Of a stretch of DNA of 64,000 nt, positions 12,294 to 24,607 are shown one piece after another. Under the pieces are notes generated by a model. The model was not told the origin of the DNA. It worked only from the letters and a program-made list of their open reading frames with translations, and ran no database searches. The position numbers were made by a program, and so were the translations under genes. The stretch is from the NCBI GenBank assembly GCA_932294295.1, contig OW028579.1, positions 9,112,370-9,176,369 on the forward strand, in the 5' to 3' direction. How positions within the stretch are numbered: the first letter of the stretch is position 1; every line of letters begins with the position of its first letter. Source of the DNA: Alitta virens. Taxonomy: Eukaryota; Annelida; Polychaeta; Phyllodocida; Nereididae.

Positions 12294-13916
12294 CAATTTT
12301 GACAGCTGAATATTGTTGACAGCTTAATGTTGTTGACAGCTTAATGTTGACAGCTTAATATTGTTGACAGCTTAATGTTGTTGACAGCTTAATGTTGTTG
12401 ACAGCTTAATGTTGACAGCTTAATGTTGACAGCTTAATGTTGACAGCTTAATGTTGACAGCTTAATGTTGACAGCTTAATGTTGTTGACAGCTTAATGTT
12501 GATAGCTTAATGTTGATAGCTTAATGTTGACAGCTTAATGTTGACAGCTTAATGTTGACAGTTTAATGTTGACAGCTTAATGTTGACAGCTTAATGTCGC
12601 CAGCTTAATGTTGCCAGCTTAATGTTGACAGCTTAATGTTGATAGCTTAATGTTGACAGCTTAATGTTGACGGCCTAATGTTGACAGCTTAATGTTGACA
12701 GCTTAATGTCGACTGCTTAATGTTGTTGCCAGCTTAATGTTGACAGCTTAATGTTGACAGCTTAATGTTGACAGCTTAATGTTGACGATTTAATGTTGAT
12801 GGCTCAATGTTGACAGCTTAATGTTGTTGACAGTTTAATGTTGTTGACAGCTTAATGTTGACAGCTTAATGTTGTTGACAGCTTAATGTTGATAGCTTAA
12901 TGTTGACGGCTTAATGTTGACAGCTTAATGTTGACGATTTAATGTTGACGGCTTAATGTTGACAGCTTAATGTTGTTGACAGCTTAATGTTGTTGACAGC
13001 TTAATGTTGTTGGCTTAATGTTGTTGGCTTAATGTTGACAGCTTAATGTTGACAGCTTAATGTTGACAGCTTAATGTTGACAGCTTAATGTTGACAGCTT
13101 AATGTTGACAGCTTAATGTTGTTGACAGCTTAATGTTGTTGACAGCTTAATGTTGACAGCTTAATGTTGACAGCTTAATGTTGCCAGCTTAATGTTGACA
13201 GCTTAATGTTGACAGCTTAATGTTGTCGACAGCTTAATGTTGTCGACAGCTTAATGTTGTTGACAGCTTAATGTTGTTGACAGCTTAAAGTTGACAGCTT
13301 AATGTTGACAGCTTAATGTTGACAGCTTAATGTTGACGATTTAATGTTGACGGCTCAATGTTGATAGCTTAATGTTGTTGACAGCTTAATGTTGTTGACA
13401 GCTTAATGTTGACAGCTTAATGTTGTTGACAGCTTAATGTTGATAGCTTAATGTTGATAGCTTAATGTTGACAGCTTAATGTTGACAACTTAATGTTGAC
13501 AGTTTAATGTTGACAGCTTAATGTTGACAGCTTAATGTTGACGATTTAATGTTGACGGCTCTATGTTGACAGCCTAATGTTGTTGACAGCTTAATGTTGA
13601 CAGCTTAATGTTGTTGACAGCTTAATGTTGATAGCTTAATGTCGACAGCTTAATGTTGACAGTTTAATGTTGACAGTTTAATGTTGACAGCTTAATGTTG
13701 ACAGCTTAATGTTGACAGCTTGATGTTGACAGCTTGATGTTGACAGCTTCATGTTGATAGCTTAATGTCGACAGCTTAATGTCGACAGCTTAATGTCGCC
13801 AGCTTAATGTTGCCAGCTTAATGTTGACAGCTTAATGTTGATGGCTTAATGTTGACAGCTTAATGTTGACAGCTTAATGTTGACAGCTTAATGTTGACGA
13901 TTTAATGTTGACGGCT
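12294..13916 (+). repeat. Full-length HOR copy, 1,623 bp
   Basis: Follows the full order of 9487-11392. Differences seen include GACGGCC in place of GACAGCC (near 12668), no ATTGAC unit, two TTGTCGAC units in a row (near 13224-13250), and GCTCTATG and CTTCATG substitutions near 13560 and 13749. GACGGCC recurs in the 14.6- and 15.1-kb modules downstream, which ties those to this copy. Confidence 0.8.
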
Positions 13917-15290
13917 CAATTTTGACAGCTGAATATTGTTGACAGCTTAATGTTGTTGACAGCTTAATGTTGACAGCTTAATATTGTTGACAGCTTAATG
14001 TTGTTGACAGCTTAATGTTGTTGACAGCTTAATGTTGACAGCTTAATGTTGACAGCTTAATGTTGACAGCTTAATGTTGACAGCTTAATGTTGACAGCTT
14101 AATGTTGTTGACAGCTTAATGTTGATAGCTTAATGTTGATAGTTTAATGTTGACAGCTTAATGTTGACAGCTTAATGTTGACAGTTTAATGTTGACAGCT
14201 TAATGTTGACAGCTTAATGTCGCCAGCTGAATGTTGCCAGCTTAATGTTGACAGCTTAATGTTGATAGCTTAATTTTGACAGCTGAATATTGTTGACAGC
14301 TTAATGTTGTTGACAGCTTAATGTTGACAGCTTAATATTGTTGACAGCTTAATGTTGTTGACAGCTTAATGTTGTTGACAGCTTAATGTTGACAGCTTAA
14401 TGTTGACAGCTTAATGTTGACAGCTTAATGTTGACAGCTTAATGTTGACAGCTTAATGTTGTTGACAGCTTAATGTTGATAGCTTAATGTTGATAGCTTA
14501 ATGTTGACAGCTTAATGTTGACAGCTTAATGTTGACAGTTTAATGTTGACAGCTTAATGTTGACAGCTTAATGTCGCCAGCTTAATGTTGCCAGCTTAAT
14601 GTTGACAGCTTAATGTTGATAGCTTAATGTTGACAGCTTAATGTTGACGGCCTAATGTTGACAGCTTAATGTTGACAGCTTAATGTCGACTGCTTAATGT
14701 TGTTGCCAGCTTAATGTTGACAGCTTAATGTTGACAGCTTAATGTTGACAGCTTAATGTTGACGATTTAATGTTGATGGCTCAATGTAGACAGCTGAATA
14801 TTGTTGACAGCTTAATGTTGTTGACAGCTTAATGTTGACAGCTTAATATTGTTGACAGCTTAATGTTGTTGATAGCTTAATGTTGACGGCTTAATGTTGA
14901 CAGCTTAATGTTGACAGCTTAATGTTGACAGCTTAATGTTGACAGCTTAATGTTGACAGCTTAATGTTGTTGACAGCTTAATGTTGATAGCTTAATGTTG
15001 ATAGCTTAATGTTGACAGCTTAATGTTGACAGCTTAATGTTGACAGTTTAATGTTGACAGCTTAATGTTGACAGCTTAATGTCGCCAGCTTAATGTTGCC
15101 AGCTTAATGTTGACAGCTTAATGTTGATAGCTTAATGTTGACAGCTTAATGTTGACGGCCTAATGTTGACAGCTTAATGTTGACAGCTTAATGTCGACTG
15201 CTTAATGTTGTTGCCAGCTTAATGTTGACAGCTTAATGTTGACAGCTTAATGTTGACAGCTTAATGTTGACGATTTAATGTTGATGGCTC
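13917..15290 (+). repeat. Tandem triplication of a marker-A module
   Basis: Marker A and its followers occur three times in quick succession: complete at 13917, as TAATTTTGACAGCTG at 14271, and as CAATGTAGACAGCTG at 14782. The spacings are 354 and 511 bases. Each is followed by long units, a GACAGC run, the GATAGC pair, GACAGT, GTCGCC and GTTGCC; the second and third also carry GACGGCC and GTCGACTGC. The altered first units look like recombination joints: GATAGC fused to TTTTGAC at 14271, and GATGGCTC fused to ACAGCTG at 14782. A further joint, a long GATAGC unit then GACGGC, lies near 14868. Confidence 0.8.
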
Positions 15291-16471
15291 AATGTTGACA
15301 GCTTAATGTTGTTGACAGTTTAATGTTGTTGACAGCTTAATGTTGACAGCTTAATGTTGTTGACAGCTTAATGTTGATAGCTTAATGTTGACGGCTTAAT
15401 GTTGACAGCTTAATGTTGACAGCTTAATGTTGACGATTTAATGTTGACGGCTTAATGTTGACAGCTTAATGTTGTTGACAGCTTAATGTTGTTGACAGCT
15501 TAATGTTGTTGGCTTAATGTTGTTGGCTTAATGTTGACAGCTTAATGTTGACAGCTTAATGTTGACAGCTTAATGTTGACAGCTTAATGTTGACAGCTTA
15601 ATGTTGACAGCTTAATGTTGTTGACAGCTTAATGTTGTTGACAGCTTAATGTTGACAGCTTAATGTTGACAGCTTAATGTTGCCAGCTTAATGTTGACAG
15701 CTTAATGTTGACAGCTTAATGTTGTCGATAGCTTAATGTTGTCGACAGCTTAATGTTGTTGACAGCTTAATGTTGTTGACAGCTTAAAGTTGACAGCTTA
15801 ATGTTGACAGCTTAATGTTGACAGCTTAATGTTGACGATTTAATGTTGACGGCTCAATGTTGATAGCTTAATGTTGTTGACAGCTTAATGTTGTTGACAG
15901 CTTAATGTTGACAGCTTAATGTTGTTGACAGCTTAATGTTGATAGCTTAATGTTGATAGCTTAATGATGACAGCTTAATGTTGACAACTTAATGTTGACA
16001 GTTTAATGTTGACAGCTTAATGTTGACAGCTTAATGTTGACGATTTAATGTTGACGGCTCAATGTTGACAGCTTAATGTTGTTGACAGCTTAATGTTGAC
16101 AGCTTAATGTTGTTGACAGCTTAATGTTGATAGCTTAATGTCGACAGCTTAATGTTGACAGTTTAATGTTGACAGTTTAATGTTGACAGCTTAATGTTGA
16201 CAGCTTAATGTTGACAGCTTGATGTTGACAGCTTGATGTTGACAGCTTAATGTTGATAGCTTAATGTCGACAGCTTAATGTCGACAGCTTAATGTCGCCA
16301 GCTTAATGTTGCCAGCTTAATGTTGACAGCTTAATGTTGATGGCTTAATGTTGACAGCTTAATGTTGACAGCTTAATGTTGACAGCTTAATGTTGACAGC
16401 TTAATGTTGACAGCTTAATGTTGACAGCTTTATGTTGACAGCTTAATGTTGACGATTTAATGTTGACGGCT

Positions 16472-17717
16472 CAATTTTGACAGCTGAATATTGTTGACAG
16501 CTTAATGTTGTTGACAGCTTAATGTTGACAGCTTAATATTGTTGACAGCTTAATGTTGTTGACAGCTTAATGTTGACAGCTTAATGTTGACAGCTTAATG
16601 TTGACGATTTAATGTTGATGGCTCAATGTTGACAGCTTAATGTTGTTGACAGTTTAATGTTGTTGACAGCTTAATGTTGACAGCTTAATGTTGTTGACAG
16701 CTTAATGTTGATAGCTTAATGTTGACGGCTTAATGTTGACAGCTTAATGTTGTTGATAGCTTAATGTTGACGGCTTAATGTTGACAGCTTAATGTTGTTG
16801 ACAGCTTAATGTTGTTGACAGCTTAATGTTGTTGGCTTAATGTTGTTGGCTTAATGTTGACAGCTTAATGTTGACAGCTTAATGTTGACAGCTTAATGTT
16901 GACAGCTTAATGTTGACAGCTTAATGTTGACAGCTTAATGTTATTGACAGCTTAATGTTGACAGCTTAATATTGTTGACAGCTTAATGTTGTTGGCTTAA
17001 TGTTGTTGGCTTAATGTTGACAGCTTAATGTTGCCAGCTTAATGTTGACAGCTTAATGTTGACAGCTTAATGTTGTCGACAGCTTTATGTTGTTGACAGC
17101 TTAATGTTGTTGACAGCTTAAAGTTGACAGCTTAATGTTGACAGCTTAATGTTGACAGCTTAATGTTGACGATTTAATGTTGACGGCTCAATGTTGATAG
17201 CTTAATGTTGTTGACAGCTTAATGTTGTTGACAGCTTAATGTTGACAGCTTAATGTTGTTGACAGCTTAATGTTGATAGCTTGATGTTGATAGCTTAATG
17301 TTGACAGCTTAATGTTGACAACTTAATGTTGACAGTTTAATGTTGACAGCTTAATGTTGACAGCTTAATGTTGACGATTTAATGTTGACGGCTCAATGTT
17401 GACAGCTTAATGTTGTTGACAGCTTAATGTTGACAGCTTAATGTTGTTGACAGCTTAATGTTGATAGCTTAATGTTGACAGCTTAATGTTGACAGTTTAA
17501 TGTTGACAGTTTAATGTTGACAGCTTAATGTTGACAGCTTAATGTTGACGGCTTAATGTTGACGGCTTAATGTTGACGGCTTAATGTTGACGGCTTAATG
17601 TTGATGGCTTAATGTTGACAGCTTAATGTTGACAGCTTAATGTTGACTGCTTAATGTTGTTGCCAGCTTAATGTTGACAGCTTAATGTTGACAGCTTAAT
17701 GTTGACAGCTTAATGTT
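16472..17717 (+). repeat. Mosaic HOR copy leading into the central zone
   Basis: Begins with the last marker A before a 13.1-kb gap in that marker. It contains joints not seen upstream: a long GATAGC unit followed by GACGGC (16749), and a GACAGC plus AATATTGTTGAC pair from the marker-A module placed after ATTGAC (16968). A GACGGC run ends it (17547-17616). The same odd joints recur about 1.28-1.30 kb downstream (18030, 18263, 18848), so this copy and the next form a tandem pair. Confidence 0.75.
17547..17616 (+). repeat. GACGGC run, 5 units
   Basis: Four GACGGC units and a closing GATGGC. Unlike the left-zone runs it follows GACAGT units and precedes GACTGC, so here it marks a joint between two modules. 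Confidence 0.85.
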
Positions 17718-18015
17718 GACGATTTAATGTTGATGGCTCAATGTTGACAGCTTAATGTTGTTGACAGTTTAATGTTGTTGAGAGCTTAATGTTGACAGCT
17801 TAATGTTGTTGACAGCTTAATGTTGATAGCTTAATGTTGACGGCTTAATGTTGACAGCTTAATGTTGACGATTTAATGTTGATGGCTCAATGTTGACAGC
17901 TTAATGTTGTTGACAGTTTAATGTTGTTGACAGCTTAATGTTGACAGCTTAATGTTGTTGACAGCTTAATGTTGATAGCTTAATGTTGACGGCTTAATGT
18001 TGACAGCTTAATGTT
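17718..18015 (+). repeat. 149-bp local tandem duplication
   Basis: GACGAT followed by GATGGCTC, GACAGC, a long ACAGT unit, a long unit, GACAGC, a long unit, GATAGC, GACGGC and GACAGC starts at 17718 and again at 17867. The first copy has the GAGAGC long unit (near 17781), the earliest in the window; the second has the plain ACAGC form. The second copy is the left edge of the block that reappears 7,657 bases downstream. Confidence 0.75.
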
Positions 18016-19905
18016 GTTGACAGCTTAATGTTGTTGATAGCTTAATGTTGACGGCTTAATGTTGACAGCTTAATGTTGTTGACAGCTTAATGTTGTTGAC
18101 AGCTTAATGTTGTTGGCTTAATGTTGTTGGCTTAATGTTGACAGCTTAATATTGACAGCTTAATGTTGACAGCTTAATGTTGACAGCTTAATGTTGACAG
18201 CTTAATGTTGACAGCTTAATGTTGACAGCTTAATGTTATTGACAGCTTAATGTTGACAGCTTAATATTGTTGACAGCTTAATGTTGTTGACAGCTTAATG
18301 TTGTTGACAGCTTAATGTTGACAGCTTAATGTTGCCAGCTTAATGTTGACAGCTTAATGTTGACAGCTTAATGTTGTCGACAGCTTAATGTTGTTGACAG
18401 CTTAATGTTGTTGACAGCTTAAAGTTGACAGCTTAATGTTGACAGCTTAATGTTGACAGCTTAATGTTGACGATTTAATGTTGACGGCTCAATGTTGATA
18501 GCTTAATGTTGTTGACAGCTTAATGTTGTTGACAGCTTAATGTTGACAGCTTAATGTTGTTGACAGCTTAATGTTGATAGCTTAATGTTGATAGCTTAAT
18601 GTTGACAGCTTAATGTTGACAACTTAATGTTGACAGTTTAATGTTGACAGCTTAATGTTGACAGCTTAATGTTGACGATTTAATGTTGACGGCTCAATGT
18701 TGACAGCTTAATGTTGTTGACAGCTTAATGTTGACAGCTTAATGTTGTTGACAGCTTAATGTTGATAGCTTAATGTCGACAGCTTAATGTTGACAGTTTA
18801 ATGTTGACAGTTTAATGTTGACAGCTTAATGTTGACAGCTTAATGTTGACGGCTTAATGTTGACGGCTTAATGTTGACGGCTTAATGTTGACGGCTTAAT
18901 GTTGACGGCTTAATGTTGACAGCTTAATGTTGTTGACAGCTTAATGTTGTTGACAGCTTAATGTTGTTGACAGCTTAATGTTGATAGCTTAATGTTGATA
19001 GCTTAATGTTGACAGCTTAATGTTGACAGCTTAATGTTGACAGTTTAATGTTGACAGCTTAATGTTGACAGCTTAATGTCGGCAGCTTAATGTTGCCAGC
19101 TTAATGTTGACAGCTTAATGTTGATAGCTTAATGTTGACAGCTTAATGTTGACAGCCTAATGTTGACAGCTTAATGTGGTCAGCTTAATGTTGATAGCTT
19201 AATGTTGTTGCCAGCTTAATGTTGACAGCTTAATGTTGACAGCTTAATGTTGACAGCTTAATGTTGTTGATAGCTTAATGTTGATAACTTAATGTTGTCA
19301 GCTTAATGTTGACAGCTTAATGTTGACAGCTTAATGTTGACGATTTAATGTTGACGGCTCAATGTTGACATCTGAATATTGTTGACAATTTAATGTTGAC
19401 CGCTAAATGTTGACAGCTTAATGTTGTTGACAGCTTAATGTTGTTGACAGCTTTATGTTGACAGCTGAATGTTGACAGCTTAATGTTGACAGCTTAATGT
19501 TGACAGCTTAATGTTGACAGCTTAATGTTGACAGCTTAATGTTGACAGTTTAATGTTGACAGCTTAATGTTGACAGCTTAATGTCGCCAGCTTAATGTTG
19601 CCAGCTTAATGTTGACAGCTTAATGTTGATAGCTTAATGTTGACAGCTTAATGTTGACAGCCTAATGTTGACAGCTTAATGTTGACAGCTTAATGTTGAC
19701 TGCTTAATGTTGTTGCCAGCTTAATGTTGACAGCTTAATGTTGACAGCTTAATGTTGACGATTTAATGTTGATGGCTCAATGTTGACAGCTTAATGTTGT
19801 TGACAGTTTAATGTTGTTGAGAGCTTAATGTTGACAGCTTAATGTTGTTGACAGCTTAATGTTGATAGCTTAATGTTGACGGCTTAATGTTGACAGCTTA
19901 ATGTT
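17925..19905 (+). repeat. 2.0-kb block, upstream copy of a 7,657-base-offset duplication
   Basis: Rare variants here recur exactly 7,657 bases downstream: the AATATTGAC unit (18148 and 25805), the five-unit GACGGC run (18848 and 26505), the GTGGTCAG unit (19176 and 26833), and the GACATCTG unit with a following GACCGC-TAAATG (19367 and 27024). Left of about 17925 unit types disagree. On the right the copies first differ by one GACAGC unit near 19905 and then part before 20 kb. Confidence 0.85.
18848..18917 (+). repeat. GACGGC run, 5 units
   Basis: Five identical GACGGC units leading to the long units before GTCGGC at 19080. Its downstream duplicate is at 26505-26574. Confidence 0.9.
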
Positions 19906-20160
19906 GACAGCTTAATGTTGACAGCTTAATGTTATTGACAGCTTAATGTTGTTGACAGCTTAATGTTGTTGACAGCTTAATGTTGACAGCTTAATGTTGA
20001 CAGCTTAATGTTGACGATTTAATGTTGACGGCTCAATGTTGATAGCTTAATGTTGTTGACAGCTTAATGTTGTTGACAGCTTAATGTTGACAGCTTAATG
20101 TTGTTGACAGCTTAATGTTGATAGCTTAATGTTGATAGCTTAATGTTGACAGCTTAATGT
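19080..20160 (+). repeat. Central-zone HOR copy, 1,081 bp (GTCGGC to GTCGGC)
   Basis: Runs from the C of GTCGGC at 19080 to that at 20161. Order: GTCGGC, GTTGCC, GATAGC, GACAGCC, GTGGTC, long TTGCC, long GATAGC, GATAAC, TTGTCAGC, GACGAT-GACGGCTC, GACATCTG, AATATTGTTGACAATTT, GACCGC, long units, GACAGT, GTCGCC, GTTGCC, GACTGC, GATGGCTC, long ACAGT, GAGAGC, GACGGC, ATTGAC, GACGGCTC, GATAGC. It lacks the AAAG unit and keeps the CAATTT form of the AATTT unit. Confidence 0.8.
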
Positions 20161-21224
20161 CGGCAGCTTAATGTTGCCAGCTTAATGTTGACAGCTTAAT
20201 GTTGATAGCTTAATGTTGACAGCTTAATGTTGACAGCCTAATGTTGACAGCTTAATGTGGACAGCTTAATGTTGATAGCTTAATGTTGTTGCCAGCTTAA
20301 TGTTGACAGCTTAATGTTGACAGCTTAATGTTGACAGCTTAATGTTGTTGATAGCTTAATGTTGATAACTTAATGTTGTCAGCTTAATGTTGACAGCTTA
20401 TTGTTGACAGCTTAATGTTGACGATTTAATGTTGACGGCTCAATGTTGACATCTGAATATTGTTGAAAATTTAATGTTGACCGCTTAATGTTGACAGCTT
20501 AATGTTGTTGACAGCTTAATGTTGTTGACAGCTTTATGTTGACAGCTTAATGTTGACAGCTTAATGTTGACAGCTTAATGTTGACAGCTTAATGTTGACA
20601 GCTTAATGTTGACAGTTTAATGTTGACAGCTTAATGTTGACAGCTTAATGTCGCCAGCTTAATGTTGCCAGCTTAATGTTGACAGCTTAATGTTGATAGC
20701 TTAATGTTGACAGCTTAATGTTGACAGCCTAATGTTGACAGCTTAATGTTGACAGCTTAATGTTGACTGCTTAATGTTGTTGCCAGCTTAATGTTGACAG
20801 CTTAATGTTGACAGCTTAATGTTGACGATTTAATGTTGATGGCTCAATGTTGACAGCTTAATGTTGTTGACAGTTTAATGTTGTTGAGAGCTTAATGTTG
20901 ACAGCTTAATGTTGTTGACAGCTTAATGTTGATAGCTTAATGTTGACGGCTTAATGTTGACAGCTTAATGTTGACAGCTTAATGTTGACAGCTTAATGTT
21001 ATTGACAGCTTAATGTTGTTGACAGCTTAAAGTTGACAGCTTAATGTTGACAGCTTAATGTTGACAGCTTAATGTTGACGATTTAATGTTGACGGCTCAA
21101 TGTTGATAGCTTAATGTTGTTGACAGCTTAATGTTGTTGACAGCTTAATGTTGACAGCTTAATGTTGTTGACAGCTTAATGTTGATAGCTTAATGTTGAT
21201 AGCTTAATGTTGACAGCTTAATGT
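20161..21224 (+). repeat. Central-zone HOR copy, 1,064 bp
   Basis: Same order as 19080-20160, but with private variants that mark a later amplification: GCTTATTG (near 20398), AATATTGTTGAAAATTT (after GACATCTG at 20448), GTGGAC in place of GTGGTC, and AAAG after a single long unit (near 21030). The same set recurs at 21857-22920, an equal 1,064 bases long. Confidence 0.85.
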
Positions 21225-21856
21225 CGGCAGCTTAATGTTGCCAGCTTAATGTTGACAGCTTAATGTTGCCAGCTTAATGTTGACAGCTTAATGTTGCCAG
21301 CTTAATGTTGACAGCTTAATGTTGATAGCTTAATGTTGACAGCTTAATGTTGACAGCCTAATGTTGACAGCTTAATGTTGACAGCTTAATGTTGACTGCT
21401 TAATGTTGTTGCCAGCTTAATGTTGACAGCTTAATGTTGACAGCTTAATGTTGACGATTTAATGTTGATGGCTCAATGTTGACAGCTTAATGTTGTTGAC
21501 AGTTTAATGTAGTTGAGAGCTTAATGTTGACAGCTTAATGTTGTTGACAGCTTAATGTTGATAGCTTAATGTTGACGCCTTAATGTTGACAGCTTAATGT
21601 TGACAGCTTAATGTTGACAGCTTAATGTTATTGACAGCTTAATGTTGTTGACAGCTTAATGTTGTTGACAGCTTAATGTTGACAGCTTAATGTTGACAGC
21701 TTAATGTTGACGATTTAATGTTGACGGCTCAATGTTGATAGCTTAATGTTGTTGACAGCTTAATGTTGTTGACAGCTTAATGTTGACTGCTTAATGTTGT
21801 TGACAGCTTAATGTTGATAGCTTAATGTTGATAGCTTAATGTTGACAGCTTAATGT
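21225..21856 (+). repeat. Deleted HOR copy, 632 bp
   Basis: Starts as the other GTCGGC copies but passes from GTTGCC through two more GTTGCC units straight to GATAGC, GACAGCC and GACTGC. It has lost the GATAAC, GACATCTG, AATTT and GACCGC part, about 430 bases. It also has two private substitutions, GTAGTTGAGAGC (near 21510) and GACGCC (near 21577). An internal deletion by exchange between two TTGCC-rich segments explains the joint. Confidence 0.8.
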
Positions 21857-22920
21857 CGGCAGCTTAATGTTGCCAGCTTAATGTTGACAGCTTAATGTTG
21901 ATAGCTTAATGTTGACAGCTTAATGTTGACAGCCTAATGTTGACAGCTTAATGTGGACAGCTTAATGTTGATAGCTTAATGTTGTTGCCAGCTTAATGTT
22001 GACAGCTTAATGTTGACAGCTTAATGTTGACAGCTTAATGTTGTTGATAGCTTAATGTTGATAACTTAATGTTGTCAGCTTAATGTTGACAGCTTATTGT
22101 TGACAGCTTAATGTTGACGATTTAATGTTGACGGCTCAATGTTGACATCTGAATATTGTTGAAAATTTAATGTTGACCGCTTAATGTTGACAGCTTAATG
22201 TTGTTGACAGCTTAATGTTGTTGACAGCTTTATGTTGACAGCTTAATGTTGACAGCTTAATGTTGACAGCTTAATGTTGACAGCTTAATGTTGACAGCTT
22301 AATGTTGACAGTTTAATGTTGACAGCTTAATGTTGACAGCTTAATGTCGCCAGCTTAATGTTGCCAGCTTAATGTTGACAGCTTAATGTTGATAGCTTAA
22401 TGTTGACAGCTTAATGTTGACAGCCTAATGTTGACAGCTTAATGTTGACAGCTTAATGTTGACTGCTTAATGTTGTTGCCAGCTTAATGTTGACAGCTTA
22501 ATGTTGACAGCTTAATGTTGACGATTTAATGTTGATGGCTCAATGTTGACAGCTTAATGTTGTTGACAGTTTAATGTTGTTGAGAGCTTAATGTTGACAG
22601 CTTAATGTTGTTGACAGCTTAATGTTGATAGCTTAATGTTGACGGCTTAATGTTGACAGCTTAATGTTGACAGCTTAATGTTGACAGCTTAATGTTATTG
22701 ACAGCTTAATGTTGTTGACAGCTTAAAGTTGACAGCTTAATGTTGACAGCTTAATGTTGACAGCTTAATGTTGACGATTTAATGTTGACGGCTCAATGTT
22801 GATAGCTTAATGTTGTTGACAGCTTAATGTTGTTGACAGCTTAATGTTGACAGCTTAATGTTGTTGACAGCTTAATGTTGATAGCTTAATGTTGATAGCT
22901 TAATGTTGACAGCTTAATGT
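21857..22920 (+). repeat. Central-zone HOR copy, 1,064 bp
   Basis: Matches 20161-21224 in length and unit order, including GTGGAC, GCTTATTG (near 22096), GAAAATTT, GAGAGC and the AAAG unit (22725). The offset between the two is 1,696, because the deleted 632-base copy lies between them. Together these give two cycles of a 1,064 plus 632 arrangement, the second without its short part. Confidence 0.85.
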
Positions 22921-24530
22921 CGGCAGCTTAATGTTGCCAGCTTAATGTTGACAGCTTAATGTTGATAGCTTAATGTTGACAGCTTAATGTTGACAGCCTA
23001 ATGTTGACAGCTTAATGTGGACAGCTTAATGTTGATAGCTTAATGTTGTTGCCAGCTTAATGTTGACAGCTTAATGTTGACAGCTTAATGTTGACAGCTT
23101 AATGTTGTTGATAGCTTAATGTTGATAACTTAATGTTGTCAGCTTAATGTTGACAGCTTATTGTTGACAGCTTAATGTTGACGATTTAATGTTGACGGCT
23201 CAATGTTGACATCTGAATATTGTTGAAAATTTAATGTTGACCGCTTAATGTTGACAGCTTAATGTTGTTGACAGCTTAATGTTGTTGACAGCTTTATGTT
23301 GACAGCTTAATGTTGACAGCTTAATGTTGACAGCTTAATGTTGACAGCTTAATGTTGACAGCTTAATGTTGACAGTTTAATGTTGACAGCTTAATGTTGA
23401 CAGCTTAATGTCGCCAGCTTAATGTTGCCAGCTTAATGTTGACAGCTTAATGTTGATAGCTTAATGTTGACAGCTTAATGTTGACAGCTTAATGTTGACT
23501 GCTTAATGTTGTTGCCAGCTTAATGTTGACAGCTTAATGTTGACAGCTTAATGTTGACAGCTTAATGTTGACGATTTAATGTTGATGGCTCAATGTTGAC
23601 AGCTTAATGTTGTTGACAGTGTAATGTTGTTGAGAGCTTAATGTTGACAGCTTAATGTTGTTGACAGCTTAATGTTGATAGCTTAATGTTGACGGCTTAA
23701 TGTTGACAGCTTAATGTTGACAGCTTAATGTTGACAGCTTAATGTTATTGACAGCTTAATGTTGTTGACAGCTTAATGTTGTTGACAGCTTAATGTTGAC
23801 AGCTTAATGTTGACAGCTTAATGTTGCCAGCTTAATGTTGACAGCTTAATGTTGACAGCTTAATGTTGTCGACAGCTTAATGTTGTTGACAGCTTAATGT
23901 TGTTGACAGCTTAAAGTTGACAGCTTAATGTTGACAGCTTAATGTTGACAGCTTAATGTTGACGATTTAATGTTGACGGCTCAATGTTGATAGCTTAATG
24001 TTGTTGACAGCTTAATGTTGTTGACAGCTTAATGTTGACAGCTTAATGTTGTTGACAGCTTAATGTTGATAGCTTAATGTTGATAGCTTAATGTTGACAG
24101 CTTAATGTTGACAACTTAATGTTGACAGTTTAATGTTGACAGCTTAATGTTGACAGCTTAATGTTGACGATTTAATGTTGACGGCTCAATGTTGACAGCT
24201 TAATGTTGTTGACAGCTTAATGTTGACAGCTTAATGTTGTTGACAGCTTAATGTTGATAGCTTAATGTCGACAGCTTAATGTTGACAGTTTAATGTTGAC
24301 AGTTTAATGTTGACAGCTTAATGTTGACAGCTTAATGTTGACAGCTTGATGATGACAGCTTGATGTTGACAGCTTAATGTTGATAGCTTAATGTCGACAG
24401 CTTAATGTCGACAGCTTAATGTCGCCAGCTTAATGTTGCAAGCTTAATGTTGACAGCTTAATGTTGATGGCTTAATGTTGACAGCTTAATGTTGACAGCT
24501 TAATGTTGACAGCTTAATGTCGCCAGCTTA
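22713..24530 (+). repeat. 1.8-kb block, upstream copy of a 5,018-base-offset duplication
   Basis: Markers here recur exactly 5,018 bases downstream: AAAG (22725 and 27743), GTCGGC (22921 and 27939), GATAAC (23124 and 28142), the private CAGTGTAATG (23617 and 28635), GATGATG (24348 and 29366), and GTTGCAAGC (24440 and 29458). The pairing fails left of about 22713 and right of about 24530. This interval overlaps the HOR copy at 22921-24607, because the duplicated block is not in phase with the HOR. Confidence 0.85.
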
Positions 24531-24607
24531 ATGTTGCCAGCTTAATGTTGTTGACAGCTTAATGTTGATAGCTTAATGTTGATAGCTTAATGTTGACAGC
24601 TTAATGT
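22921..24607 (+). repeat. Central-zone HOR copy with extra module, 1,687 bp
   Basis: Begins like the 1,064-base copies, but lacks the GACAGCC unit before GACTGC (near 23490) and has a private GACAGTGTAATG substitution (23617). After ATTGAC it continues into the left-zone type of sequence: GTTGCC, TTGTCGAC, AAAG, GACAAC, GACAGT, GTCGAC, GATGATG (24348), GTTGCAAGC (24440) and GATGGC. A joint near 24520-24560 (GTCGCC, GTTGCC, long unit, GATAGC) returns it to GTCGGC. Confidence 0.8.
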
